Source of the DNA: Brenneria sp. hezel4-2-4
GTDB taxonomy: Bacteria; Pseudomonadota; Gammaproteobacteria; Enterobacterales; Enterobacteriaceae
Assembly (NCBI RefSeq): GCF_013155275.1
Contig: NZ_JABJXS010000006.1
Span: 1-64,000, forward strand
Direction: 5' to 3'
DNA length: 64,000 nucleotides
Below the pieces are notes generated by a model. That model was given only the letters and a program-made list of their open reading frames with translations. It did no database searches and was not told the DNA's origin. Positions 17,138 to 26,604 of the stretch are shown piece after piece. The translations under genes were made by a program, and so were the position numbers. Position 1 is the stretch's first letter. Each line of letters opens with the position of its first letter.

Positions 17138-19735
17138 TTAAACCGTGGTCTGGAAGATCACGCCGTCCGCTTTATCTGTATATTGATCCAGACGATCAAA
17201 GTTCAGATAGCGGTAGGTATCCAGCGCGGTTTTATCCACCTGCTCCATATAGGCCTGATATTCATTCGGCGTCGGCAGACGACCCAGCAGCGAAGCCACC
17301 GCCGCCAGTTCAGCGGAAGCCAGATAAACGTTGGCGCCGGTCCCCAAACGGTTCGGGAAGTTACGGGTAGAGGTTGATACCACCGTCGCGCCGTCGGCCA
17401 CCCGCGCCTGGTTGCCCATGCACAGTGAACAGCCGGGGATCTCAATGCGCGCACCGCTCTTGCCGAACACGCTGTAGTAACCTTCTTCGGTCAGCTGGGC
17501 CGCGTCCATTTTGGTCGGCGGCGCAACCCACAGGCGGGTCGGCAGTTGCCCTTTGTGGCTATCCAGCAGTTTACCCGCCGCGCGGAAGTGACCGATATTG
17601 GTCATACAGGAACCGATAAACACTTCATCGATCTTCTCGCCCTGCACATCGGACAACCAGCGCGCATCATCCGGATCGTTCGGCGCGCACAGGATCGGCT
17701 CTTTGATTTCAGCCAGATCGATATCGATCACCGCGGCGTATTCCGCATCGGCATCGGCTTCAAGCAGTTGCGGATCGGCCAGCCATTTTTCCATACCCTG
17801 AATACGGCGTTCCAGCGTACGGCGATCGCCGTAACCTTCCGAGATCATCCACTTCAGCAGCACGATGTTGGAATTCAGGTATTCGATAATCGGCGCTTTA
17901 TCCAGCTTGATGGTGCAACCCGCGGCCGAACGTTCCGCCGAGGCGTCGGTCAGTTCAAAAGCCTGCTCCACTTTCAGATCCGGCAGACCTTCGATTTCCA
18001 GAATACGACCGGAGAAAATGTTCTTTTTGCCTTTCTTCTCAACGGTCAGCAGACCTTGTTTAATGGCGTACAGCGGAATGGCGTGAACCAGATCGCGCAG
18101 CGTGATGCCCGGCTGCATTTTGCCTTTGAAACGAACCAGCACCGATTCCGGCATATCCAGCGGCATGACGCCCGTGGCGGCGGCAAACGCCACCAGCCCG
18201 GACCCCGCCGGGAACGAGATGCCGATCGGGAACCGGGTATGGGAGTCCCCTCCGGTGCCCACGGTATCCGGCAGCAGCATACGGTTCAGCCAGGAGTGAA
18301 TAACCCCATCGCCCGGACGCAGGGAAACTCCGCCGCGGTTCATGATGAAATCAGGCAGCGTATGGTGAGTCGTGACGTCAACCGGCTTCGGATAGGCCGC
18401 GGTATGGCAGAACGATTGCATCACCAGATCGGCGGAGAAGCCCAGACAGGCCAAATCTTTCAGCTCATCGCGAGTCATCGGCCCGGTGGTGTCCTGAGAG
18501 CCGACAGAGGTCATCTTCGGCTCGCAGTATTCGTTCGGACGAATACCGGCGACGCCGCAGGCGCGGCCGACCATTTTCTGCGCCAGTGAGAAACCTTTGG
18601 CGCTGGCCTCCACGGCTTTGGAAATACGGAACACTTCGCTGTGCGGCAGCCCCAGCGACTCGCGGGCCTTGGCGGTCAGTCCGCGGCCGATGATCAGCGG
18701 AATACGGCCTCCGGCGCGAACCTCATCCAGCAGCACATCGGTTTTCAGCGCAAAGGTCGCCAGCAATTCGTTGGTATCATGACGGCGAACCTCCCCTTGG
18801 TAGGGGTAGATATCAATCACATCGCCCATGTTCAGGTCGTTGACATCCACCTCGATCGGCAGCGCGCCGGCATCTTCCATAGTGTTGAAGAAGATTGGCG
18901 CAATCTTGCCGCCCAGCACCACACCGCCGCCGCGCTTGTTCGGCACATGGGGAATATCATCCCCCATAAACCATAACACGGAGTTGGTGGCGGATTTACG
19001 GGAGGAACCGGTTCCGACCACATCGCCGACATAGGCCAGCGGGAAACCTTTCTTGTTCAGTTGTTCAATCTGTTTGATTGGCCCAACCACGCCGGGCTGA
19101 TCGGGCTCAATACCTTCACGGGCGTTTTTCAGCATCGCCAGCGCATGCAAGGGGATATCAGGACGCGACCAGGCATCAGGCGCGGGAGACAGGTCATCGG
19201 TGTTGGTTTCACCGGTGACTTTAAATACGGTGACGGTAATCTTTTCCGCCAGTTTAGGACGAGACAGGAACCACTCGGCGTCAGCCCAGGATTGAATGAC
19301 CTGTTTGGCGTAGGTATTGCCTGCCTTCGCCTTTTCTTCCACGTCGTAAAAGTTATCAAACATCAGCAGCGTGTGCGACAACGCTTTTACGGCAATCGGC
19401 GCCAGCAAATCACTGTCCAGCGCGTCAATCAGCGGATGAATATTATAACCGCCCTGCATGGTGCCCAGCAGTTCGACCGCTTTTTCGGGGCTGACCAGCG
19501 GGGAAGAAGCCTCGCCTTTCGCGATGGCGGCCAGAAAACCGGCCTTAACGTAGGCGGCTTCATCAACACCCGGCGGGACACGGTTAATCAGCAGATCCAG
19601 TAAAACGGCCTCTTCGCCAGCCGGCGGATTTTTTAATGACTCAACCAGCGCCGCCATCTGCGTGGCGTCCAACGGCTTAGGAACAATCCCCTGTGCAGCC
19701 CGCTCGGCCACGTGCTTACGATATTCTTCTAGCAC
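17138..19735 (-). CDS. acnB: Aconitate hydratase B
   Basis: The 865-residue product has exactly the E. coli AcnB length and near-identity throughout. It is the main TCA-cycle aconitase, interconverting citrate and isocitrate, and also hydrates 2-methyl-cis-aconitate. The [4Fe-4S] ligands are the Cys of [10 protein letters not shown] and the two in GCSLCMGNQ near residues 710-772; the HEAT-like N-terminal domain is intact. The start is a GTG at 19735-19733 ([14 protein letters not shown], where E. coli has MLEEYRKH) with GAGGAGA upstream; reading on to 19801 would add 22 residues absent from the family. A candidate CRP site lies at 19880-19895. The gene ends at a strong terminator. Confidence 0.98.
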   Translation of the reverse strand: MLEEYRKHVAERAAQGIVPKPLDATQMAALVESLKNPPAGEEAVLLDLLINRVPPGVDEAAYVKAGFLAAIAKGEASSPLVSPEKAVELLGTMQGGYNIHPLIDALDSDLLAPIAVKALSHTLLMFDNFYDVEEKAKAGNTYAKQVIQSWADAEWFLSRPKLAEKITVTVFKVTGETNTDDLSPAPDAWSRPDIPLHALAMLKNAREGIEPDQPGVVGPIKQIEQLNKKGFPLAYVGDVVGTGSSRKSATNSVLWFMGDDIPHVPNKRGGGVVLGGKIAPIFFNTMEDAGALPIEVDVNDLNMGDVIDIYPYQGEVRRHDTNELLATFALKTDVLLDEVRAGGRIPLIIGRGLTAKARESLGLPHSEVFRISKAVEASAKGFSLAQKMVGRACGVAGIRPNEYCEPKMTSVGSQDTTGPMTRDELKDLACLGFSADLVMQSFCHTAAYPKPVDVTTHHTLPDFIMNRGGVSLRPGDGVIHSWLNRMLLPDTVGTGGDSHTRFPIGISFPAGSGLVAFAAATGVMPLDMPESVLVRFKGKMQPGITLRDLVHAIPLYAIKQGLLTVEKKGKKNIFSGRILEIEGLPDLKVEQAFELTDASAERSAAGCTIKLDKAPIIEYLNSNIVLLKWMISEGYGDRRTLERRIQGMEKWLADPQLLEADADAEYAAVIDIDLAEIKEPILCAPNDPDDARWLSDVQGEKIDEVFIGSCMTNIGHFRAAGKLLDSHKGQLPTRLWVAPPTKMDAAQLTEEGYYSVFGKSGARIEIPGCSLCMGNQARVADGATVVSTSTRNFPNRLGTGANVYLASAELAAVASLLGRLPTPNEYQAYMEQVDKTALDTYRYLNFDRLDQYTDKADGVIFQTTV

Positions 19736-20162
19736 GACTTTCTCCTCGCTCTCATTGTCTTCGTTATGCCCGGCGCTCTTGTTCCTGATTATAATGTCCA
19801 TGCCGGCATGTCAGCATGTGGGGGTAAGGTAAGAGAGTGCCCGGTCCAGCCTCGTCAGCATATCAGGATTTGAATCGATTGTTAATTCGTTCACATAATA
19901 GCAACATTAAAACGCAGTTAACCCACAGCTAACGTTTCTATCCAATAGCGGCCAACGCCGGAAGATTAACATGTTAGCGGCAAAATCGACCACAGATTAT
20001 GATCCCGCCGCGGTTAAGGATAGCGCCGCCCCCCCGTCTCCGTCTGACGCCTCCCCGCGGCTATCTTTATGAGATCCATAATAAATCAATATGCAAGCAA
20101 CCCTCAGGATTGCCGATAGGCTATTAATAGTTAGGATGATCTTGATGCCATCTGGAGTCGCT
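19736..20162. other. Divergent promoter region between acnB and the chemoreceptor gene
   Basis: No gene is evident. The acnB side carries a candidate CRP site (19880-19895). The chemoreceptor side has GCCGATAG at 20112-20119, like a sigma-28 -10 box, but without a matching -35. An in-frame upstream ATG for the receptor at 20091 is not used in my annotation. Confidence 0.5.
19880..19895. promoter_or_regulatory. Candidate CRP site upstream of acnB
   Basis: TGTTA-ATTCGT-TCACA matches the CRP consensus at 9 of 10 positions and lies about 145-160 bases before the acnB start. E. coli acnB is activated by CRP, so the placement is sensible. Confidence 0.5.
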
Positions 20163-21779
20163 ATGTCTTTTTTGCGGAATATTACAATCAGGAAAGTGTT
20201 GTTGACGATTCTAAGTCTTTTCCTGCTGTTATGGGGTGGAGTTTCGTGGTTTACGCTGTCCTCGCTCAATCAGGCGACCAACGTCCTTACGCTCGGTAAT
20301 ACACAAATAGAGGGATTGAATACCCTAACGGATGGCAACAACCAGGCGCTGCGTGCGGCGATCCGGCTCAATCAGGCGATGACGTTGATGCAAAGCGGGA
20401 AACTGGACGATATCGATACGACCATCTCGTCCGCCGTCGATGCGCTGCAAAGCAGCCGGGATAATCTGGAAAAATTCAAAAATCAGCCGCATCCGCAGAT
20501 CGATCGACCCACTGTCGATAATGTGATTACTACCTGGAGTCAGCTTATTGATCGCGGATTACAACCGATGCTGACCGCCTTGCAAGAGAAAAGATTCGCC
20601 GAGTATCGCCGCCTGTTCCGCGATGAATTCCAAACGTTGAATGAGACATCCATAACAGCATTAAATCATTACCAAACGCTATCGGCGGATAACCCTACGC
20701 TGCAACAAATATATACGCTGGTTGACTGGTGCAAAAGGATCCTGATTGCCGCCATGGCGGCGGGCGCGATCATTTTACTGCTGACCGACCGCTATCTGGC
20801 GGGCTATGTGGTAAAACCGCTAACCATCATCAAAGCGCACTTTCGAACCCTGGCGGCGGGAAAGCTCGATCATTCACTGGATGAGTTCGGCCGTAACGAC
20901 GCCGGTCAGTTGATCCCTTATCTGAAGGAAATGCAGGAAAGCCTGAAAGCAACGGTGATAGCCATTCGCAGCAGTGCGGATTCTATCTATCAGGGAACGG
21001 CGGAGATCAGCGCCGGCAACAACGATCTCTCTTCACGTACCGAACAGCAGGCGGCGGCGCTGCAACAGACAGCCGCCAGCATGGAGCAGTTGGGCACCAC
21101 GGTAAAACATAACACCGATAATGTTCATCAGGCCACCAGGCTGTCGGAAAAAGCGGCGACGGTCGCCAGGCAGGGTTGGGAGATGGGGCGTGAGGTCGGT
21201 GCGATCATGGACAGCATTGCGGCCAGTTCGCGTAAAATCAACGAGATCACCGGAATGATCAACAGTATCGCCTTCCAGACCAATATCCTGGCCCTGAACG
21301 CCGCGGTCGAAGCCGCGCGCGCCGGCGAGCAGGGACGCGGCTTTGCCGTCGTGGCGGGCGAAGTTCGTAATCTGGCGCAGAAAAGCGCCCAGGCGGCCAA
21401 AGAAATTGAAGTGCTGATTGCAGAATCGGTCGATCACGTTGATGCAGGCTCCAGACAGGTGGTTCGCACCAGCGAAGTCATGGATGGCGTTATTGCCTCC
21501 ATCGGTCAGGTTAACGATCTGATGGAGGAAATCGCCTCAGCCTCCGATGAGCAAAGCCAGGGGATCAGTCAGGTGAGTCAGGCCGTGACGGAAATGGACA
21601 GCGTCACCCAACAGAATGCGGCGCTGGTGGAACAGTCGGCGGCGGCGGCAACCTCGCTGGAAGAGCAGGCTCGCCAACTCACCCAGGCCGTCGCCATTTT
21701 TCAACTGGCCCAGGATCAGGACATCGCCGCAACGTTTTCCGCCGAACCGCCGGTGCCGCAACTGGCGGCGGCATTCTGA
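20163..21779 (+). CDS. Methyl-accepting chemotaxis protein
   Basis: The 538-residue product is a transmembrane chemoreceptor. Residues about 10-33 form the first membrane helix, followed by a periplasmic four-helix ligand domain of about 150 residues, the second membrane helix ([15 protein letters not shown]), a HAMP linker and the signalling coiled coil. The highly conserved hairpin tip [20 protein letters not shown] binds CheA and CheW. The C-terminus (PQLAAAF) lacks an NWETF-type pentapeptide for CheR/CheB tethering, so it probably depends on other receptors for methylation. GGAG before ATG 20163 ([11 protein letters not shown]) sets the start; an ATG at 20091 would put 24 residues before the membrane helix. 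The ligand cannot be inferred. It stands alone, convergent with the esterase gene. Confidence 0.93.
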   Translation: MSFLRNITIRKVLLTILSLFLLLWGGVSWFTLSSLNQATNVLTLGNTQIEGLNTLTDGNNQALRAAIRLNQAMTLMQSGKLDDIDTTISSAVDALQSSRDNLEKFKNQPHPQIDRPTVDNVITTWSQLIDRGLQPMLTALQEKRFAEYRRLFRDEFQTLNETSITALNHYQTLSADNPTLQQIYTLVDWCKRILIAAMAAGAIILLLTDRYLAGYVVKPLTIIKAHFRTLAAGKLDHSLDEFGRNDAGQLIPYLKEMQESLKATVIAIRSSADSIYQGTAEISAGNNDLSSRTEQQAAALQQTAASMEQLGTTVKHNTDNVHQATRLSEKAATVARQGWEMGREVGAIMDSIAASSRKINEITGMINSIAFQTNILALNAAVEAARAGEQGRGFAVVAGEVRNLAQKSAQAAKEIEVLIAESVDHVDAGSRQVVRTSEVMDGVIASIGQVNDLMEEIASASDEQSQGISQVSQAVTEMDSVTQQNAALVEQSAAAATSLEEQARQLTQAVAIFQLAQDQDIAATFSAEPPVPQLAAAF

Positions 21780-21828
21780 GCTGCGAATAACAACCGGAAC
21801 CTATTTTAAAACGCCAGACCGGGTGGTC

Positions 21829-22809
21829 TTATCGCCCGGCTCCGGCAGGAACCTGCCGGAAATGGCTACGCAACGCCTGCTGTAAGGCGAACAGCGGCAC
21901 CGACTGATGCGACTGTTGCGGATAGATATCCAGCGTAACCTGCAAATTCGGCGCCCGGTTTTGCAACAGCCACGCCAGTTCCCGAACGCCGTCGACCATC
22001 CGCCGCTGATTACGATGTTGCCGCAGCGTCAGACGCTGTTCGTCGGGCAAATCCAATTCCCACGGCTCCAGAGACTGTTCATATTCCCCCACCGACAGGG
22101 CCAAACCGGCTGTTTGCGGCTGGGCGCGCGCAAGAAACCGTTCGGCCTGCCGGATAAGATACCCCCCATTCCACCAGACTGACGGACTGGCGGCATAAAA
22201 ATGCTGAAAAGCATCGGCGGAGGAAAACAGCGTATCGACGGTAAATAAACCGCCGTAGGAATGACCAAATAATGCCGCGCGCTGACTATCGACCGGATAC
22301 AACCGCGCGACAAATGGCTTGAGTTCATGCTGAATAAAGCGCCGAAATCCGGCGGCATTCCCCGCCATGCCGGACGGATAATACCCGCCCTGTGGGTTGG
22401 CTTCCGGCACAATGCGCTCAACCGCGGGACGATAGTCCCGTTCACGCCGGGTAGGGCCGTCGTAATCCAGCGCCACAATAACCCCCGGCGCCATACCGCA
22501 GCGCGGATGGGCCAACGCCTCCATCAATGACACCGCGACCGGGAAATAGCGGGCGCCATCCAAAATATAGATAATCGGCCAGCCCTGCGGCGGCGGCGCG
22601 ATGGCGGGGCAAAAGGACATAATGCGGTAACGCCCGCAGGTTGCCGAATCAAACCTTTCATCACGAGTATTGCGTAACTGATACACCCATCCTCCCTTAC
22701 TCAGAACCTGCTCCCAAAGCGATCCGTCATGCCAAATAAAAAATCCGGTGAAGGAAACCCGCACCGGAAACAATAGCGTAATAACGCCTTGCCTGTAGGT
22801 CTTTTCCAA
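21829..22809 (-). CDS. IroE/Fes-type siderophore esterase (alpha/beta hydrolase)
   Basis: The product belongs to the esterase D family (PF00756) that includes IroE and the Fes catalytic domain. The nucleophile is Ser184 in GHSYGG (LFGHSYGGLFTVDTL); the acid lies in the GEYEQSLEPWE region and the histidine in QQSHQSVPL. IroE and Fes hydrolyse (glucosylated) enterobactin-type trilactones to release iron or linearise the siderophore. The start is uncertain: the frame opens with a TTG at 22809 that has no clear ribosome binding site, and internal GTG or TTG codons could be used. It lies 37 bases after the FepA-like receptor gene, so an operon is likely. No cleavable signal peptide is obvious, though residues 8-25 are hydrophobic, so periplasmic or cytoplasmic location stays open. 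Confidence 0.8.
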   Translation of the reverse strand: MEKTYRQGVITLLFPVRVSFTGFFIWHDGSLWEQVLSKGGWVYQLRNTRDERFDSATCGRYRIMSFCPAIAPPPQGWPIIYILDGARYFPVAVSLMEALAHPRCGMAPGVIVALDYDGPTRRERDYRPAVERIVPEANPQGGYYPSGMAGNAAGFRRFIQHELKPFVARLYPVDSQRAALFGHSYGGLFTVDTLFSSADAFQHFYAASPSVWWNGGYLIRQAERFLARAQPQTAGLALSVGEYEQSLEPWELDLPDEQRLTLRQHRNQRRMVDGVRELAWLLQNRAPNLQVTLDIYPQQSHQSVPLFALQQALRSHFRQVPAGAGR

Positions 22810-22846
22810 CCGACGCCGATACGCAGCGCCGGTTGCCCGTCACCGC

Positions 22847-25120
22847 TTAAAAGCGGGTATTCAGACTGACAAAAAAGGTTCTGCCCGGCTCGTTGTAGGT
22901 GGCGGCGCCGGCGCCGTACATATACGACTCGACCCCGGCTCTGGTATTGCCCGTAGTTTGAGCATTCCCCTCACGATACAAACGCTTATCGAATAGATTA
23001 TCCACCCCCACCGTGACGCTGGCATACTTATTCACGTCATAAGTACCGCTCAAACCGAAAATGGCATACGGGCTGACTTCATTCGTTCCGCTATCGGTCA
23101 CCCGGTTGCCTTGATAATCATATTTTTTCGGTTTCTGACGTCCGTACCAGGTCAAATCCGCCAGGAAGGAAAGATCTTCCGTTGCCTGCCAGTTGACCGA
23201 TGAATTCAGGGTGAATTCAGGCGTAATCGACAAATATTCGCCGGTTTCTTTATTCTCGCTTTCAAGCATATAGGTAATGTTGTTATTCCAACTGACCGTT
23301 TCACTGACGGGAATATTCAATGTCCCCTCCAGTCCCTGCACGACGGCCTTCGGTATATTATCCCACTGGAAAATCCGGGTATCGCTCGCCGTCGTGCCTA
23401 TCACCGAGGTTCCCGCCTCGATTTTATTACGGTAATCATTACGGAAATAGGTCACGCCGGCCTGAAATCCGTCGCGATGAAATTCAATGCCGATTTCTTT
23501 GTTAATACTGGTTTCGGCCTTCAAATCCTCGTTGCCTAACAGATAACAAGGCGTTCTGGTGCCGCTGCATCCCTGACCATTGCTGTAGAGCAAATAATCG
23601 CTGTTAAGCTGGTAAAGGTTTGGCGCTTTATAAGCACGGGCTATCCCCATTTTCAGCGTAAAGTCTTCACCCAGTTCCTGGGACAAATTCAGCGACGGAC
23701 TCCAGTTCGTTCCGGCCATACTATGATGATCCAAACGCAGCGCCGGCGTCAGCATGGTGCTGGGCGTCAGTTCCAGGTTATCCTCCACGAATACCGAGGC
23801 AATGCGCGCCGATATGCGGTCACTGCGCGTACCGGTGGCATAACCGTCGATCGCGCCGCCGGAAAGCGCCTGTGATGTCGAAACAGGATCTTTCATTTTT
23901 TGCTCTGTCCACTCAACGCCAACGGTGGCGGTCTGATTGAACAGCGCTTCAAACGGGATATTGACCTCGCTATGCGCCGTTACGCTGTCCAGTTTGACGG
24001 TGCCATAAGTATCCGCAGCAGAAAATATCCCTTCCGTCCCCCCCGCCAGTCCTTCGGTTATCCGGGTATTCTGGGTACGTTCATATTGCAGATATGACAT
24101 CGAATTGACGCCGCTGTCCCAGTAACCGCGATGGGTAACGGCAAAGTTCTGACGGTACATACGGTTGGTTTCACGGCCATAATTGCTGATGACATAGGCG
24201 TTGCTGTTGGTATTCTGCGTATCGCCGGCATAGATATTGCCCTGACGGCTCGCTCCCGCCTCAAACTCCAGAGATTGCTGCCGGGTGATATCCCAGCGCA
24301 GCAGACCGTTAATATCTTTATTGCGCACCCCTTCCCGTCCGGCAGCCAGCGTATCGGCATACGATCCCGTCCGTTCCGACTGGTGGCCTTGATTGATATC
24401 CCTGGCATCGGCCTGCGTTTTATTGATATTACCGTACAGGCGGAAACTCAGGTTATCGGTCAGGCCGCCCATCAGGCTGAAGTCGGTACGTTTGGTCGCC
24501 CCTTCGGACTTATGCTCCGGCATATTCAGGTAGGTATTCCAGCTACCGTGCAATTCTTGTGCGGGCTGTTTGGTAATAATGTTAATCACCCCGCCCGCCG
24601 CGCCGTTGCCGTAACGCGCCGCCGCCGGCCCGCGCAACACTTCGATACGCTCCACCAAATCAGATGGCACCCAGTTGGTATCGCCGCGGCTGTCACGCTC
24701 GCCGCGCCAGCCGTAACGCACGGCATTGCGGCTGGAAACCGGTTTGCCATCCACCAGAATCAGCGTATTTTCCGGCCCCATACCGCGAATATCAATCTGA
24801 CGATTATTCCCACGCTGGCCGCTGGAGGAATTACCGGAAAGATTTACCCCGGGCATGGTACGAATAATTTCCGACAGATCGTTGGCCGGTGGACGTTTGC
24901 TGATATCCTCTGCGGTGATCACCGACACGCCCGGCGCCTGTCGGGTTTGCTCGGCGGCGGTCACCACCATCGTATCCGAGACGTCTGACGTAGCGTTCGT
25001 CTGAGTTTGCTGGGTCGTGGCTGGATCGGCCGCCGTCGTGTCGGCCCAGGTAAGGAAAGGGGCCGTCGAACAACTCAGTCCGATAAGGGTCGCCAGATAG
25101 TGACGTGGTGGTAGTCTCAT
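22847..25120 (-). CDS. TonB-dependent ferric catecholate-siderophore receptor, FepA/PfeA/IroN type
   Basis: The 757-residue product is an outer-membrane receptor. It has a signal peptide ending near FLTWA, a TonB box DTMVVTA at about residues 49-55, a plug domain with RPPANDLSEIIRTMPGVNLS, IDIRGMGPENTLILVDGKPV and VERIEVLRGPAAARYGNGA, and a 22-strand barrel ending in the C-terminal phenylalanine of FVSLNTRF. Length and plug motifs fit FepA (746) or IroN (725), which import ferric enterobactin or its glucosylated forms. The downstream esterase and the divergent AraC-type regulator fit a siderophore-utilisation locus; no biosynthesis genes are present, so the siderophore may be foreign. Regulation by Fur is likely (candidate box 25361-25380). 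AGGG precedes ATG 25120. Confidence 0.92.
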   Translation of the reverse strand: MRLPPRHYLATLIGLSCSTAPFLTWADTTAADPATTQQTQTNATSDVSDTMVVTAAEQTRQAPGVSVITAEDISKRPPANDLSEIIRTMPGVNLSGNSSSGQRGNNRQIDIRGMGPENTLILVDGKPVSSRNAVRYGWRGERDSRGDTNWVPSDLVERIEVLRGPAAARYGNGAAGGVINIITKQPAQELHGSWNTYLNMPEHKSEGATKRTDFSLMGGLTDNLSFRLYGNINKTQADARDINQGHQSERTGSYADTLAAGREGVRNKDINGLLRWDITRQQSLEFEAGASRQGNIYAGDTQNTNSNAYVISNYGRETNRMYRQNFAVTHRGYWDSGVNSMSYLQYERTQNTRITEGLAGGTEGIFSAADTYGTVKLDSVTAHSEVNIPFEALFNQTATVGVEWTEQKMKDPVSTSQALSGGAIDGYATGTRSDRISARIASVFVEDNLELTPSTMLTPALRLDHHSMAGTNWSPSLNLSQELGEDFTLKMGIARAYKAPNLYQLNSDYLLYSNGQGCSGTRTPCYLLGNEDLKAETSINKEIGIEFHRDGFQAGVTYFRNDYRNKIEAGTSVIGTTASDTRIFQWDNIPKAVVQGLEGTLNIPVSETVSWNNNITYMLESENKETGEYLSITPEFTLNSSVNWQATEDLSFLADLTWYGRQKPKKYDYQGNRVTDSGTNEVSPYAIFGLSGTYDVNKYASVTVGVDNLFDKRLYREGNAQTTGNTRAGVESYMYGAGAATYNEPGRTFFVSLNTRF

Positions 25121-25495
25121 TATTAAAATCGCCCTGTAGAATCGTAATTTGAAAAACGCGAAAGCTGACTGGCTCAGGCACGGACAGGCTTCATTGATTA
25201 CCGTAAACGGCCTCCATACGTTGTGGAGAAAAAACCTGTGTATTATCGGGCGGTTATCGGACAGGCGTACCTTATTGAGGATGTGCCTGCCTGTTCCGAT
25301 CCTGGCCCGGGCGGACAGACCTGCCCATCCGCGTTTTACCGGCCGTCAGCGAAAAATGCTATTGAGAAGTATTTGCATTACCAATTCGGCGCAGTCATTG
25401 TTACATTTGTTTTTCAGGACTGGGTTTGTGCAAACGGCAAATTGCTTTGCGAAAGCGGCAAAATGATCGGCGATAACCAGACAAAATAAGGGGAA
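25121..25495. other. Divergent promoter region of the siderophore locus
   Basis: This spacer lies between the receptor gene and the AraC-type regulator gene. It holds the candidate Fur box at 25361-25380. Two plus-strand open frames here (starting near 25149 and 25223) look like chance and resemble nothing known. Confidence 0.5.
25361..25380. promoter_or_regulatory. Candidate Fur box
   Basis: TGAGAAG-T-ATTTGCA (25363-25377) matches the 7-1-7 Fur consensus TGATAAT-N-ATTATCA at 10 of 14 positions, and A+T-rich flanks extend the match. It lies about 120 bases before the regulator gene and 240 before the receptor gene. Confidence 0.4.
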
Positions 25496-26485
25496 ATGAT
25501 GCAGAATCCTATTCCATCGCTAAAATCCATTTATAAAAATCACATCGTCGAGCAGTCCAGTCTGGTCTCAAATAACTATCGTTTGCTGGGATCGAAATTG
25601 ATCGACGATACGCCGGTACTGTTTGGCAGTTTCGATGTGATACGACTGAACCGCGATCTGATTCTGCATACGGCTGATGTGATCAATCTGCACAATATGA
25701 AAACGCAGAGCATTCTGAATGGCGCGGTAAAACTGGCTATCGTGGTAAACGGTATCGCGCATATTACCTATGATGAAAAGCGGTTGCATTTGGGCAATCA
25801 TCAGCCGGCTTCGCTAATTTCACTGACCGAACCCACATCCTTTAGCCGCAACGGTAAACGGGATGAATACGAGCGCACCGTTTCGCTGACCTTTAGCCGG
25901 GAATGGCTGTACGGCAATTTACTGGACACCGTCAGCGACTGGCAGGCGATTTATGACTTCACGCAAACCCATCTTGCCACGCACTTATGGATCCCCTCGC
26001 GTCAGGCGTTGGCCATTGCCTGGCAGATCCTGAATGCGGGGCCTTGCCATACCCCTCTGCAACGTCTGTATCTGGAAACGCAGTGTATGTCGCTGATAAT
26101 AGAAGCATTCAGCTCGCTTACCAGCCATGCGTTACAGGGTGCGATCCCACCCGGCGTCACCCTGCGCAATCATCACCGCGTCCATCAGGTGAGGGATATG
26201 CTGGAAAGCGGCGCCGCCGACCAGCTATCGATGAGCGACATCGCCAAAAACGTCAATATGAGTGAAAGCACGCTGCAACGGCATTTTCGCCAGACATTCA
26301 ACATGACGGTATTTGAATACCTGCGTAATTGTCGTTTACAACGCGCCATGCTGGCATTGCAAAAAGACGGAATCGGCATTCCGCAGGCCGCCAGTATCGC
26401 CGGCTATAACAGCCCGGCCAACTTTGCCACCGCCATGCGCCGCGCATTCGGTATTACGCCGGGGCAGCTTAAAGATCGTTTCTGA
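25496..26485 (+). CDS. AraC-family regulator of the siderophore locus
   Basis: The 329-residue product carries a C-terminal AraC DNA-binding domain of two helix-turn-helix motifs: LSMSDIAKNVNMSESTLQRHF and IPQAASIAGYNSPANFATAMR, followed by FGITPGQLKDRF. The N-terminal 220 residues would be the ligand-sensing part. The overall length and the position next to a TonB receptor fit the PchR/YbtA-type activators that sense ferric siderophores. Two adjacent ATG codons (25496, 25499) follow a GGGGAA ribosome binding site. It is divergent from the receptor gene, which it probably activates when its cognate siderophore is imported. Confidence 0.88.
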   Translation: MMQNPIPSLKSIYKNHIVEQSSLVSNNYRLLGSKLIDDTPVLFGSFDVIRLNRDLILHTADVINLHNMKTQSILNGAVKLAIVVNGIAHITYDEKRLHLGNHQPASLISLTEPTSFSRNGKRDEYERTVSLTFSREWLYGNLLDTVSDWQAIYDFTQTHLATHLWIPSRQALAIAWQILNAGPCHTPLQRLYLETQCMSLIIEAFSSLTSHALQGAIPPGVTLRNHHRVHQVRDMLESGAADQLSMSDIAKNVNMSESTLQRHFRQTFNMTVFEYLRNCRLQRAMLALQKDGIGIPQAASIAGYNSPANFATAMRRAFGITPGQLKDRF

Positions 26486-26604
26486 TCCAGCGACCTCAAC
26501 GTCACATATAACCAAAATAGATAACTCATTCCATTTAGTTATTAATAACCCATCAACAGAGCGCAGTAGATTAGAACAACGTTACCGATGACTTTCTGCC
26601 GTTT

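Noticed and set aside
17546-18589. Plus-strand frame opposite acnB
   Set aside because: Antisense shadow of acnB, which is certain in the other strand.
20093-20119. Sigma-28 promoter for the chemoreceptor
   Set aside because: The -10-like GCCGATAG is good but the -35 region at the right spacing (20093-20100) does not resemble TAAAGTTT, so I mention it without listing it as a feature.
25149-25489. Two overlapping plus-strand frames in the siderophore promoter region
   Set aside because: Both span the presumed divergent promoters and Fur site, lack good ribosome binding sites and have no recognisable features.
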